NCBI GenBank assembly: GCA_002469525.1
Contig: DKME01000005.1
Span: forward strand, 1 to 11,362
Direction of reading: 5' to 3'
From: Actinobacteria bacterium UBA7422
Lineage (GTDB): Bacteria; Actinomycetota; Actinomycetes; S36-B12
Length of the DNA: 11,362 nt
Below are positions 1-6,208 of the stretch, piece by piece. The stretch's first letter is position 1, and every line of letters starts with the position of its first letter. A model generated the notes under the pieces. It saw nothing but the letters and a program-made list of their open reading frames with translations. It had not been told where the DNA came from and did not search any database. Both the position numbers and the translations under genes were made by a program.

Positions 1-1116
1 GTTTTTGGAACCCACAACCTAGGGTCCCTGCCGGTGCTTTTGGAACGCTCCCGGATTCAACAGGAAGCACAAGTCGAAATCGCCGAGGCTCTCGTTGATT
101 TTCCTTCAGCGCTCCCCACCAAACGTGACGCCATCTATAGCGCATTTGTGTCTGTAAGTGTGGGCTGCAACAACACCTGTACGTTCTGCATTGTTCCTGC
201 GCTCCGCGGGAAGGAGAAAGACCGACGAGCGGGCGATATTTTAACCGAAATTGAAGTCTTGGTCGCTGACGGTGTGCTTGAAGTGACGCTGTTGGGGCAG
301 AATGTCAATGCCTACGGTTCTGATCTGGGTGACCGTCAGGCGTTTAGTAAACTCTTGCGCGCATGTGGGGAAGTCCCAGGGCTTGAGCGAGTACGGTTCA
401 TGAGCCCACACCCTCGTGACTTCACCGACGACGTAATCGATGCTATGGCGCGGACCGAGAACGTTATGCCCACTCTGCACATGCCTTTGCAATCTGGTTC
501 AGACTCGGTGCTTGCGAGAATGCGTCGTTCATACCGTCAAGAGAAGTATTTGGGCATAATTGATCGGGTCCGAGCAGCAATGCCGGAGGCATCAATCACC
601 ACGGACATCATTGTCGGTTTCCCGGGTGAGACTGAAGAAGATTTTCAAGCAACAATGGACGTCGTGCAAAAGTCCCGCTTTTCAAGTGCGTACACATTCC
701 AATATTCGAAGCGACCTGGAACGCCAGCTGCGACTATGGAAGATCAGATCGATAAAGAAGTCGTTCAGGAACGTTATGAGCGATTAGTCAAATTGGTGAA
801 CCAGATTTCGTGGGAGGAAAATCTCAAGCAGGTGGGTAGAACCGTTGAGATTCTTGTGGCTCACGGCGAAGGTCGAAAGGACGCCCACACAAATAGGCGC
901 TCCGGCCGAACGGCAGACGGTAGACTCGCGCATTTTAATGTTGGCGAGTTTACGGCTAGACCGGGTGACTTTCTCACTGGAAAGGTTCTCTCTGCTGCCC
1001 CACACCACCTTGTAGGTGATGCTACTTTCGTGCGTCAGACACGTGCAGGTGAGCTCTCAGAATCGACTTCACAGACTTCCGTCATGTTGGGCATTCCAAC
1101 TTTCGTTTCACCTTGA
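1..1116 (+). CDS. miaB: tRNA-2-methylthio-N6-dimethylallyladenosine synthase MiaB (5' truncated by window)
   Basis: MiaB is a radical-SAM methylthiotransferase that adds the 2-methylthio group to i6A at position 37 of tRNAs reading UNN codons; it is cytosolic and carries two [4Fe-4S] clusters. The frame is open from base 1 and reads VFGTHNLGSLPVLLER before the first possible GTG (34), which is typical internal MiaB sequence. The gene therefore starts outside the window and GTG 34 is not its start. The radical-SAM motif CxxxCxxC appears as CNNTCTFC, with Cys codons at 166, 178 and 187, followed by the family signature IVPALRGKE. The central TIM-barrel part follows (LGQNVNAYG, SPHPRDF, MPLQSGSDSVL, TDIIVGFPGETEEDF). 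A C-terminal TRAM domain lies at about bases 810–1020 (VGRTVEILV to GDFLTGKVL). The N-terminal UPF0004 domain with the auxiliary-cluster cysteines is beyond the left edge. miaA follows after 10 bp, so the two enzymes of the same modification are co-transcribed. Confidence 0.97.
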   Translation, partial: VFGTHNLGSLPVLLERSRIQQEAQVEIAEALVDFPSALPTKRDAIYSAFVSVSVGCNNTCTFCIVPALRGKEKDRRAGDILTEIEVLVADGVLEVTLLGQNVNAYGSDLGDRQAFSKLLRACGEVPGLERVRFMSPHPRDFTDDVIDAMARTENVMPTLHMPLQSGSDSVLARMRRSYRQEKYLGIIDRVRAAMPEASITTDIIVGFPGETEEDFQATMDVVQKSRFSSAYTFQYSKRPGTPAATMEDQIDKEVVQERYERLVKLVNQISWEENLKQVGRTVEILVAHGEGRKDAHTNRRSGRTADGRLAHFNVGEFTARPGDFLTGKVLSAAPHHLVGDATFVRQTRAGELSESTSQTSVMLGIPTFVSP

Positions 1117-1126
1117 TTGATCTCCC

Positions 1127-2047
1127 ATGAAGTCGCAGCCGGTATTGACAATCATTGGACCAACCGCGGTGGGGAAGACCGCGTTGGCGCTTGATTGTGC
1201 GCGTGAAATTGACGGGGAGTTGGTCGGAACCGACTCAATGCAGGCATTTACCGGGATGGACATAGGAACTGCCAAACCAAGTGCCGCGGAATTGGGAGGT
1301 ATTTCACATCACATGCTCGATATCTGGCCAATCTCACACAGTGCTGACGTGGTGCAATTTCGGGACATGGCTCGAGAATCTATCGAGGCGGTACAGAGCC
1401 GCGGGAAGTTTCCGATTGTTGTCGGCGGCAGTGTGCTCTATGTGAAAGCCATTCTTGACCAATTCGACTTTCCAGAAACCGACCCCCACATTCGAAGCCG
1501 CTATGAAGCCATGTTGGAGCAGGAGGGGCCTGAGAAACTGCATGAACTCCTTGCGATAAAAGATCCACTCACAGCCACCAATATTTTACCGGGAAATGGC
1601 CGAAGGATCGTACGAGCCCTTGAAGTCATTGAAATCACGGGAAAGCCATACAACTCAAGGCTTCCCGAGCCCGTTGAAGTGATTCCCAGTGTTCGAGTTG
1701 GCCTTGAAATTGATCGGCCCAGTATGGATGCGCGCATTCACGCAAGGGTGAACAACATGTGCGAGGCAGGCTTGATTGAAGAAGTCCGGGAACTCCAGAA
1801 CCAAGGACTGCGGTCAGCACCCACCGCCTCCCGAGCAATTGGCTACTCGCAAGTGCTTGATTTTCTTAGTGGTGGCATTACCGAATCACTCATGCGCGAA
1901 AAAATTGTGTACGCCACCCAAAAATTTGCCAGGCGCCAACAGCGATGGTTTCGCCAGGATCCTCGAATCCACTGGGTCCGCTGGGATGACAAGAACTTGA
2001 GTGACGTTGTTTTATCGCACTTTAACGAAATACTCAGTTCCCAATAG
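1127..2047 (+). CDS. miaA: tRNA dimethylallyltransferase MiaA
   Basis: MiaA transfers the dimethylallyl group from DMAPP to N6 of A37 in tRNAs reading UNN codons, producing i6A, the substrate of MiaB encoded just upstream. The protein has 306 aa, the usual family length. Visible motifs are the P-loop GPTAVGKT (residues 11–18), the substrate-binding segment GTDSMQ with the likely catalytic Asp36, MDIGTAKP, HHMLDIW, the glycine loop IVVGGSVLYVKAI, the tRNA-contact segment RRIVRALEVIEITG, SRAIGYSQ, and the C-terminal ARRQQRWFRQD motif typical of the family. The ATG at 1127 gives a complete N-terminus. No good Shine-Dalgarno is visible in the 10-bp gap after miaB, so translation may be coupled to miaB. 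The last 36 bases overlap the 3' end of the convergent deacetylase gene. Confidence 0.97.
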   Translation: MKSQPVLTIIGPTAVGKTALALDCAREIDGELVGTDSMQAFTGMDIGTAKPSAAELGGISHHMLDIWPISHSADVVQFRDMARESIEAVQSRGKFPIVVGGSVLYVKAILDQFDFPETDPHIRSRYEAMLEQEGPEKLHELLAIKDPLTATNILPGNGRRIVRALEVIEITGKPYNSRLPEPVEVIPSVRVGLEIDRPSMDARIHARVNNMCEAGLIEEVRELQNQGLRSAPTASRAIGYSQVLDFLSGGITESLMREKIVYATQKFARRQQRWFRQDPRIHWVRWDDKNLSDVVLSHFNEILSSQ

Positions 2048-2758
2048 CGAGTCGAAAACAGGTTTAGGTAGCCTGCGCAGGACAGCCAAAGTTCGCACGG
2101 TTCCGTCGGCACTTGCTTGTGATGCGTGAGCTTGGATCGCGCGTTTTTTTTGATCGGTGTGTGAGCGGACATTGACGTGATGAGTGATATTTGCCCGTGG
2201 CGTCCAGCTGTGGGCGAAAGCCTGCGGATCAAAATCTGCAGGCGTCAATGAGAGCGCACCGGCGATTTTTACGGCCCGTGCAATGGGCTCACGCGGAAGA
2301 GTCGCCTCAAAGAGTCGCATTTGTCTGGAGGCAGAAACTGCCCGACCCACATTGTGAATAGCAATGTGATCAGGATGACCGTAACCGCCGGATGGGTCGT
2401 ATCCAATTATCGTGTCGATCGAGAGTTCATCGATAATTAACTCAATTCGATTCGCGACCAAAGAAACATCGATCCCGGCGAACCCTCCCGCCAAATTGTT
2501 TTCTGCATTGAGACCTGAATCCGGATATCCGAGTTCGGTAACACTGCTCACGCCCAAGATCTGTGCTGATTCGGCCAGTTCGGTCGAGCGGTGGGAGGCA
2601 AGATTCGCTTGAAAATTTGCTGAGGTTAATCCCGCTGCTCCGTCGGTTGCCACGAGCAAGTGGACGCGGTGGCCCGCGGCCTCCGCCTTGGCCATGGTGC
2701 CGGCTGTCAGGAGTGCCTCGTCGTCCGGGTGGGCGTGTAAAAAGAGCAGGTTGCGCAT
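2012..2758 (-). CDS. PIG-L/LmbE family zinc-dependent deacetylase (MshB/BshB-like fold)
   Basis: PIG-L enzymes are metal-dependent hydrolases that remove N-acetyl groups from GlcNAc-containing molecules such as the mycothiol or bacillithiol precursor, or GlcNAc lipids. The predicted protein is 248 aa. It has the N-terminal AHPDDE motif (His10, Asp12, Asp13) and YDPSGGYGHPDH (residues 120–131). By analogy to mycobacterial MshB, His10, Asp13 and His131 would bind Zn, Asp12 would be the general base, and Tyr126 and His128 would sit in the active site. I chose ATG 2758 because the family always begins a few residues before AHPDDE and an AGG lies 6 nt upstream; the longer reading to 2863 adds unrelated residues and runs into the divergent gene. 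The neighbour in divergent orientation is a GT4 glycosyltransferase, suggesting a glycosylation–deacetylation pair. It is shorter than mycobacterial MshB (about 300 aa), so an exact substrate is not assigned. Confidence 0.88.
   Translation of the reverse strand: MRNLLFLHAHPDDEALLTAGTMAKAEAAGHRVHLLVATDGAAGLTSANFQANLASHRSTELAESAQILGVSSVTELGYPDSGLNAENNLAGGFAGIDVSLVANRIELIIDELSIDTIIGYDPSGGYGHPDHIAIHNVGRAVSASRQMRLFEATLPREPIARAVKIAGALSLTPADFDPQAFAHSWTPRANITHHVNVRSHTDQKKRAIQAHASQASADGTVRTLAVLRRLPKPVFDSLLGTEYFVKVR
2123..2151 (+). terminator. Candidate intrinsic terminator of miaBA, embedded in the convergent gene
   Basis: On the plus strand TGCGTG (2123–2128) can pair with CGCGCG (2138–2143), giving six pairs of which two are G·U, with a 9-nt loop. 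Eight consecutive T follow at 2144–2151. This lies about 75 bp after the miaA stop, within the coding sequence of the minus-strand deacetylase, where the T tract is the complement of two adjacent AAA Lys codons. The structure fits a Rho-independent terminator, but the stem is short and the T tract is also explained by coding, so confidence is moderate. Confidence 0.42.
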
Positions 2759-2789
2759 AGTGGACCTATTGTGGCGTACGGTCATCTCC
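2759..2789. promoter_or_regulatory. Divergent start region between deacetylase and glycosyltransferase genes
   Basis: Only 31 bp separate the chosen start codons of the divergent genes. On the plus strand TACGGT at 2777–2782 matches the actinobacterial -10 pattern TANNNT and ends 7 nt before GTG 2790, the spacing expected for a leaderless mRNA that starts at its own GTG. No convincing -35 is seen. On the minus strand an AGG precedes ATG 2758 by 6 nt, so that transcript probably has a leader and its promoter would lie within the first codons of the glycosyltransferase gene. The two genes may share regulation. Confidence 0.35.
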
Positions 2790-3869
2790 GTGCGGATCAC
2801 CCATGTAAGCGACTGCTTTGCCCCTCGAACAGGAGGGATCGAAACCCAAGTACTAGGAATCACTCGAGCCCAACAGGGCGTTGGCGACGACGTCAGAGTG
2901 ATTACCGCAACTAAGGGACTTGAATTTTCTGAGTTTCCCGTAGATCGTCTGAGTTTCCCTGTGCCGTTTGACCTGCCAGTTCATCCGCGGACCTACCGAG
3001 AAGTGAGTCAACTACTGCGGGCAAATCCACCAGAAGTTGTTCACGTTCACGCAGGTGTTCTTTCGCCATTTGCCTGGAGTGCGACTCGAGCAGCACATGA
3101 CCTCGGATTGCCGACCTTGGTAACTATCCATAGCGTCTGGGGTCAATTCGCACGCCCGACATTTAAGGTTAGCGGCTCATGGCTCAAATGGAACAGGGTC
3201 GCGATGAGTGCGGTCAGTGATATTGCTGCGGCGCATATGCGGGAATCATTAGGCGTAGAAGTCGATGTGGTTCCCAATGGAATCAATGTAGGTTCATGGA
3301 AGAGCCGTGGTCTACTCGATTGGCAGGCACGGCCACTGCAACTCGTTAGCGTTTTGAGAATTGCACCGCGCAAGAGGACCGGCGCGTTACTGGGCGTAAT
3401 GAGTGGTTTACGTACTCGCGGGGTGGATGCCCAACTCAACATTGTCGGAGACGGACCCGAGAAGTCACTGTGGGCGCGACGCGCACGAAAAGACGACCTC
3501 CCCATTACTTTCCTCGGCAAGCTTGCACCCACCGAACTCAAGGGTGTTTTGTCCAGGAGTCAAATATTTGTTCAACCTTCTACCAAAGAGTCATTTGGTA
3601 TTGCAGCTTTAGAAGCGCGAACCGGGGGACTTGCGGTCATTGCCCGCAAGGGAACCGGAACGCAGACATTTATAACCGACGGGATAGATGGGCGCATGTG
3701 CGAATCAGACGAAGCCATGGTGGCAGCTATTGCCGCATGGGACCGAGATAGAGACTCCTTGCGTCGAGTTCTTGAACACAATTCTGAAGTAGCACCCAAA
3801 TATTCATGGAGTGATATTGATCAGGTGGTACGTGCGTCGTATCAGCGAGCAATTGCATTGGCGCAATAG
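2790..3869 (+). CDS. GT4-family (GT-B fold) glycosyltransferase
   Basis: This is a retaining glycosyltransferase of the GT4 group, using a nucleotide-sugar donor in the cytosol or at the membrane face. The protein is 359 aa from GTG 2790. The N-terminal Rossmann half begins VRITHVSDCFAPRTGGIETQ, with the glycine-rich acceptor loop TGG (14–16), HVHAG (85–89), TIHSVWG, and VPNGIN (161–166) at the domain junction. The C-terminal donor half has VSVLRIAPRKR (186–196), LNIVGDGPE (216–224), and the E-x7-E motif ESFGIAALE (Glu267, Glu275). I chose GTG 2790 because homology-like sequence starts exactly there and a -10 motif lies 7 nt upstream; TTG 2769 is the alternative. Longer readings run into the divergent deacetylase gene. 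Pairing with a PIG-L deacetylase suggests that it adds a GlcNAc-like sugar later deacetylated. It lacks the GGMNVYV-type loop I associate with MshA, so a phosphatidylinositol or other glycolipid acceptor is equally possible. Confidence 0.88.
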   Translation: MRITHVSDCFAPRTGGIETQVLGITRAQQGVGDDVRVITATKGLEFSEFPVDRLSFPVPFDLPVHPRTYREVSQLLRANPPEVVHVHAGVLSPFAWSATRAAHDLGLPTLVTIHSVWGQFARPTFKVSGSWLKWNRVAMSAVSDIAAAHMRESLGVEVDVVPNGINVGSWKSRGLLDWQARPLQLVSVLRIAPRKRTGALLGVMSGLRTRGVDAQLNIVGDGPEKSLWARRARKDDLPITFLGKLAPTELKGVLSRSQIFVQPSTKESFGIAALEARTGGLAVIARKGTGTQTFITDGIDGRMCESDEAMVAAIAAWDRDRDSLRRVLEHNSEVAPKYSWSDIDQVVRASYQRAIALAQ

Positions 3870-3878
3870 GCTGTCACG

Positions 3879-4733
3879 GTGGTGCATCTATCTGAACTAG
3901 CCTTTGTCAAAGGGCATGGAACATCCAATGACTTCATCCTTTACAACAATGAAAATTGCACAATATCCTTGACCAGCAACCAGATAGTTGATCTGTGTAA
4001 TCGACGTTCAGGTGTGGGTGCCGACGGAATTATTGGGGCTGTACGTTGCGAGTTCATCGCAATTCCGGGAATTAATCACGGTGACGCCACCTGGTTCATG
4101 GACCATCAAAACGCTGATGCAAGTTACGCTGAAATGTGTGGAAACGGTGCCCGAGTTTTTGCCCGATACTTGGTGGCCAATGGTCTTGAAACCGAAAAGA
4201 AATTTAGTATTTCAACCCGAGGGGGAGTCCGGGCCGTACAAATCCACCCTGATCTCACCGTGTCAGTAGACATGGGTCCGGCGAGTGAACCAGCTCAAGG
4301 ACTCACACCCCATGTTCACCTTGAAACTGGCGAAGTGTTCGAGAGCATCGGAGTATTTTTTCCGAATCCGCACGCGGTGTGTTGGGTAGACACGCAAGCG
4401 TTGCCTACTTTGGAGTTACTTATGGGGCCAACTATTGACCCTGCAAGCTCATTTCCCGAAGGGGTCAACGTCGAGTTCGCGTCGATTACAGGTCAAGGAA
4501 CCGTGACTATGCGTGTCTTTGAACGAGGAGTTGGCGAGACGCAGTCATGTGGAACAGGGGCATGTGCGGTTGCTTGGGCAGCGCGTCGGAATGATCCAGA
4601 TTTAGCCGAAGTAACTACCTGGCAGGTCACTGTGCCTGGAGGCGTGCTTGAAGTGAGCGAAGACCTAATTACAGGTAATTTTAGTATGCGCGGGCCTGCC
4701 GAACTCGTTGCGCGAGGGCGCGCTCTTATTTAG
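3879..4733 (+). CDS. dapF: Diaminopimelate epimerase DapF
   Basis: DapF is a PLP-independent racemase that converts LL- to meso-diaminopimelate, the last intermediate before lysine and the cross-linking residue of the peptidoglycan stem peptide. The protein is 284 aa. The two-thiol catalytic pair is visible: Cys87 in AEMCGNGARVFARYL and Cys224 in GETQSCGTGACA. The N-terminal half opens with FVKGHGTSNDFIL and has RRSGVGADGI; the pseudo-symmetrical second half has FFPNPHAVCWV and PEGVNVEF. The start is GTG 3879 or the immediately following GTG 3882; only a weak AGG lies upstream. The glycosyltransferase stop is 9 bp before, so the two are probably co-transcribed. The stop codon TAG interlocks with the TAA of the convergent methyltransferase gene. 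Confidence 0.96.
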   Translation: MVHLSELAFVKGHGTSNDFILYNNENCTISLTSNQIVDLCNRRSGVGADGIIGAVRCEFIAIPGINHGDATWFMDHQNADASYAEMCGNGARVFARYLVANGLETEKKFSISTRGGVRAVQIHPDLTVSVDMGPASEPAQGLTPHVHLETGEVFESIGVFFPNPHAVCWVDTQALPTLELLMGPTIDPASSFPEGVNVEFASITGQGTVTMRVFERGVGETQSCGTGACAVAWAARRNDPDLAEVTTWQVTVPGGVLEVSEDLITGNFSMRGPAELVARGRALI

Positions 4734-4744
4734 TTCCGCGCGCC
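4717..4744. terminator. GC-rich inverted repeat over the interlocked stop codons of convergent genes
   Basis: GGCGCGC (4717–4723) and GCGCGCC (4738–4744) form a perfect 7-bp inverted repeat. Its 14-nt AT-richer loop contains both the dapF stop (4731–4733) and the methyltransferase stop (4730–4732 on the minus strand). There is no T tract after the stem on either strand, so this is not a classical intrinsic terminator. It could stall or protect both converging transcripts, or be chance in a GC-rich coding end. Confidence 0.25.
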
Positions 4745-5623
4745 TGAAATAGCGGCTATGTGTTGTGCCCGTGAACCACAACAGGCACCAATAATGTCCA
4801 CTCCCATGGCGTAAGCGTCAGCTGCAAAAGCACCCATTTCTTCGGGCGTCCCGTTGTACTGGAAGGTGTCACCCACGAGGACCGGAAGCCCTGCATTTGA
4901 TTGGAGCATGAGTTTCGTGCCTTCTGGAACTGCTGGCACCATGGCTTGTGCAATTATCCTGATTTCATCAATTCCGCGTCCGCAGTTCGCTCCGACAACA
5001 TCTGCTCCATAACGTGCAAGCTCGACAACGGCCACTTCGGGCTTGACACCCATCATTGTTCGAAGGTTTGTGTCAAAACTCATGGTGGCAAATATGGGCA
5101 ACAAAGGAGCCACGGACCGGATCCCAGCTATTGCGGCCTCAGTTTCACTGAGATCGCTCATAGTTTCGATGATGAATCCGTCTACCCCACCTGCGAGCAA
5201 GGCCGTGGCTTGGTCTGCGAAAAGCGCGCGTGCACCTTCTGGAGTGAGAATTCCCATTGGTTCCATGAGATCTCCGGAGGGACCAATGTCCCCTAGCACG
5301 TAAACATTGGTGAACTCGTCTGCTACGTCACGCGCGAGTTGTGCGGCTGCTGTATTCAGCTCTGTAAGGCGATCTTCCAGGTCGTGCATAACAAGACGCG
5401 GCCGGGTGGCACCGAAAGTGTTTGTGGTCAGGAGCTGAGCACCAGCCTGTGCGTACTCGCGCAGGATCGCAGCCACAGCCTCTGTCTTTTCGATATTCCA
5501 CAGTTCGGGGGCTCCACCGTCGTCGAGACCTGCATCTTGCAGGCTCGTACCCATTGCACCGTCGCCTACATGAATGAGGCCGGCGTCGAGTGCTTCCCTC
5601 AGGCTGATTTGTTCCTGTGACAC
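4730..5623 (-). CDS. Homocysteine S-methyltransferase family protein (betaine-homocysteine methyltransferase-like)
   Basis: The protein belongs to the zinc-dependent homocysteine-binding domain family (PF02574), which transfers a methyl group from a donor such as glycine betaine or S-methylmethionine, or in MetH via cobalamin from methyl-THF, to homocysteine to give methionine. It is 297 aa and single-domain, so it is not a full MetH. Motifs are GDGAMGT (20–26), TTNTFGA (66–72), GDIGPSG (111–117), and the three zinc cysteines Cys214 in GANCGRG and Cys281/Cys282 in GACCGS. I chose GTG 5623 because a near-perfect Shine-Dalgarno AAGGAG lies 5 nt upstream; the longer GTG 5650 would add nine residues. 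It lies downstream of the formate dehydrogenase operon and a PF13769-like gene, 68 bp away, in the same direction, which suggests a one-carbon role. The methyl donor cannot be read from sequence; betaine is a guess from the family. Confidence 0.87.
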   Translation of the reverse strand: MSQEQISLREALDAGLIHVGDGAMGTSLQDAGLDDGGAPELWNIEKTEAVAAILREYAQAGAQLLTTNTFGATRPRLVMHDLEDRLTELNTAAAQLARDVADEFTNVYVLGDIGPSGDLMEPMGILTPEGARALFADQATALLAGGVDGFIIETMSDLSETEAAIAGIRSVAPLLPIFATMSFDTNLRTMMGVKPEVAVVELARYGADVVGANCGRGIDEIRIIAQAMVPAVPEGTKLMLQSNAGLPVLVGDTFQYNGTPEEMGAFAADAYAMGVDIIGACCGSRAQHIAAISGARN

Positions 5624-5634
5624 GATTTCTCCTT
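5618..5634 (-). promoter_or_regulatory. Strong ribosome binding site fixing the methyltransferase start
   Basis: Read on the minus strand, AAGGAG is followed by five bases and GTG (5623). It is the strongest Shine-Dalgarno site I noticed in the window, and it decides between GTG 5623 and the in-frame GTG 5650. The other minus-strand genes mostly rely on stop/start overlap, so this gene appears to be translated independently. Confidence 0.7.
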
Positions 5635-5652
5635 GGAGTCGGATAACCACTA

Positions 5653-5658
5653 ATTATG
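5653..5658 (-). promoter_or_regulatory. Candidate -10 element for the methyltransferase gene
   Basis: On the minus strand CATAAT (one mismatch to TATAAT) lies about 30 nt before GTG 5623 in the only sizeable gap of the minus-strand gene row. No good -35 hexamer is present at the expected distance. If used, transcription would start close to GTG 5650, leaving a leader of about 25 nt that includes the AAGGAG site. Confidence 0.28.
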
Positions 5659-5669
5659 GAATGACACCG

Positions 5670-5690
5670 AAAACCAAAGGAGGCCATTGG
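5670..5690 (-). terminator. Weak intrinsic terminator candidate after the PF13769-like gene
   Basis: Immediately after the stop codon at 5692, the minus strand reads CCAATGG, a three-base CCT loop, and CCTTTGG. These form a seven-position stem with one T·T mismatch, followed by TTTT (5673–5670). This could end or attenuate the formate dehydrogenase transcript before the methyltransferase gene. The short T tract and mismatch make it a weak signal, so partial read-through is likely. Confidence 0.33.
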
Positions 5691-5691
5691 G

Positions 5692-5994
5692 CTACTGCTG
5701 TGCGGCTCCATAAGAATCAAGGAGAGCCAGTAGTGCCTCTGGAGTCCACTTGGTTTCCAGATCTGCCGCTAAGGCCTCAGCGGCGGTCGTAGCAGATCCT
5801 GCCACAGTTTCCCAGGAATCCCGAACCCATCCGTTTATATATGAGTCCGCGTCATCTTCACCCAAACGCATCGCTGCCTCGTCTATTGCTTCCTGGAAGC
5901 GCTGGGGGAGTGAGATCTTGACTTGATCCTCGCCGTCCTTGGCGACGATCATTGAGGGGATTTCCCGCCATTTAGTTACTTGAACCTGCGTCAC
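5692..5994 (-). CDS. Small PF13769-like protein ('virulence factor' family), C1-associated, function unknown
   Basis: This 100-aa soluble protein starts at GTG 5994, which overlaps the end of fdsD by 23 nt; an AGG lies 6 nt upstream. The N-terminal 60 residues resemble the small family labelled 'virulence factor' (PF13769): TKWREIPSMIVAK (7–19, the W-R-[DE]-I-P motif), LPQRFQEAIDEAAMRLG (29–45) and YINGWVR. I recall relatives in alphaproteobacterial gene clusters with methyltetrahydrofolate and homocysteine methyltransferases and other one-carbon genes; the name does not reflect a shown role in virulence. Residues 60–100 form a second, probably helical, acidic segment. There is no signal peptide, membrane segment, cysteine or metal-binding motif. 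Its place between a formate dehydrogenase delta-subunit gene and a methyltransferase gene fits a one-carbon helper or assembly role, but that is inference. The family assignment is from memory of its motif. Confidence 0.72.
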   Translation of the reverse strand: MTQVQVTKWREIPSMIVAKDGEDQVKISLPQRFQEAIDEAAMRLGEDDADSYINGWVRDSWETVAGSATTAAEALAADLETKWTPEALLALLDSYGAAQQ

Positions 5995-6208
5995 GGATAC
6001 CTGCCAAAGGTGCTAGTTGGGATAGGACTTTTTGTGCGGACGTGCTAAATAATTCTGGGTCAGCACGTGAAAGGTCGAGTGCTTCATCGATCATTTTTGG
6101 GGTCCAAAATCGTTGGACATGAGCCACACTCGCCACGGTTGGATCCCCCGTGTTGGGAATATTGCGGGTGATTTGATCCAGCATGGCGGGAAGTCGACTT
6201 ATCTGCAT
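5972..6208 (-). CDS. fdsD: Formate dehydrogenase delta subunit FdsD
   Basis: FdsD is a small protein encoded at the end of fds operons. It is needed for making or assembling an active NAD+-dependent formate dehydrogenase, and in some species is found in the purified complex. The protein is 78 aa. The match rests on length, position directly after fdsA, the N-terminal MLDQITRNIP segment (compare M-x-N-Q-I-A in the family), and the signature HVQRFWTPKMIDEAL (30–44), which corresponds to the family's HxxKFWDPRM. The C-terminus is helical and without cysteines. ATG 6208 shares one base with the fdsA stop (TAATG), so translation is coupled. The 3' end overlaps the next gene by 23 nt. ATG at residue 9 is an alternative start. 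Confidence 0.85.
   Translation of the reverse strand: MQISRLPAMLDQITRNIPNTGDPTVASVAHVQRFWTPKMIDEALDLSRADPELFSTSAQKVLSQLAPLAGIRDAGSSN

Noticed and set aside
34..36. GTG 34 as the start of miaB
   Set aside because: The frame is open from base 1 and the upstream residues (VFGTHNLGSLP) are family sequence, so the gene is cut by the window edge.
2072..2081. Perfect palindrome CCTGCGCAGG as a terminator or operator
   Set aside because: It has no loop to form a stable hairpin, no T tract follows, and it lies in the deacetylase coding sequence; a 10-bp palindrome is easily chance.
2688..2789. N-terminal extension of the glycosyltransferase back to 2688
   Set aside because: It is the antisense of the deacetylase active-site region, and the recognisable GT4 sequence starts at 2790.
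2759..2863. N-terminal extension of the deacetylase up to 2863
   Set aside because: The extra 35 residues do not look like the family, which begins just before AHPDDE, and they would overlap the start of the divergent glycosyltransferase gene.
4730..5623. Cobalamin-dependent methionine synthase MetH
   Set aside because: Only the homocysteine-binding domain is present; there are no folate, cobalamin or activation domains and the protein ends 15 residues after the Cys pair.
5328..5720. A 130-residue Arg/Pro/Ser-rich frame overlapping the methyltransferase start region
   Set aside because: Composition is typical of an out-of-frame translation, and it conflicts with the methyltransferase and its strong ribosome binding site.
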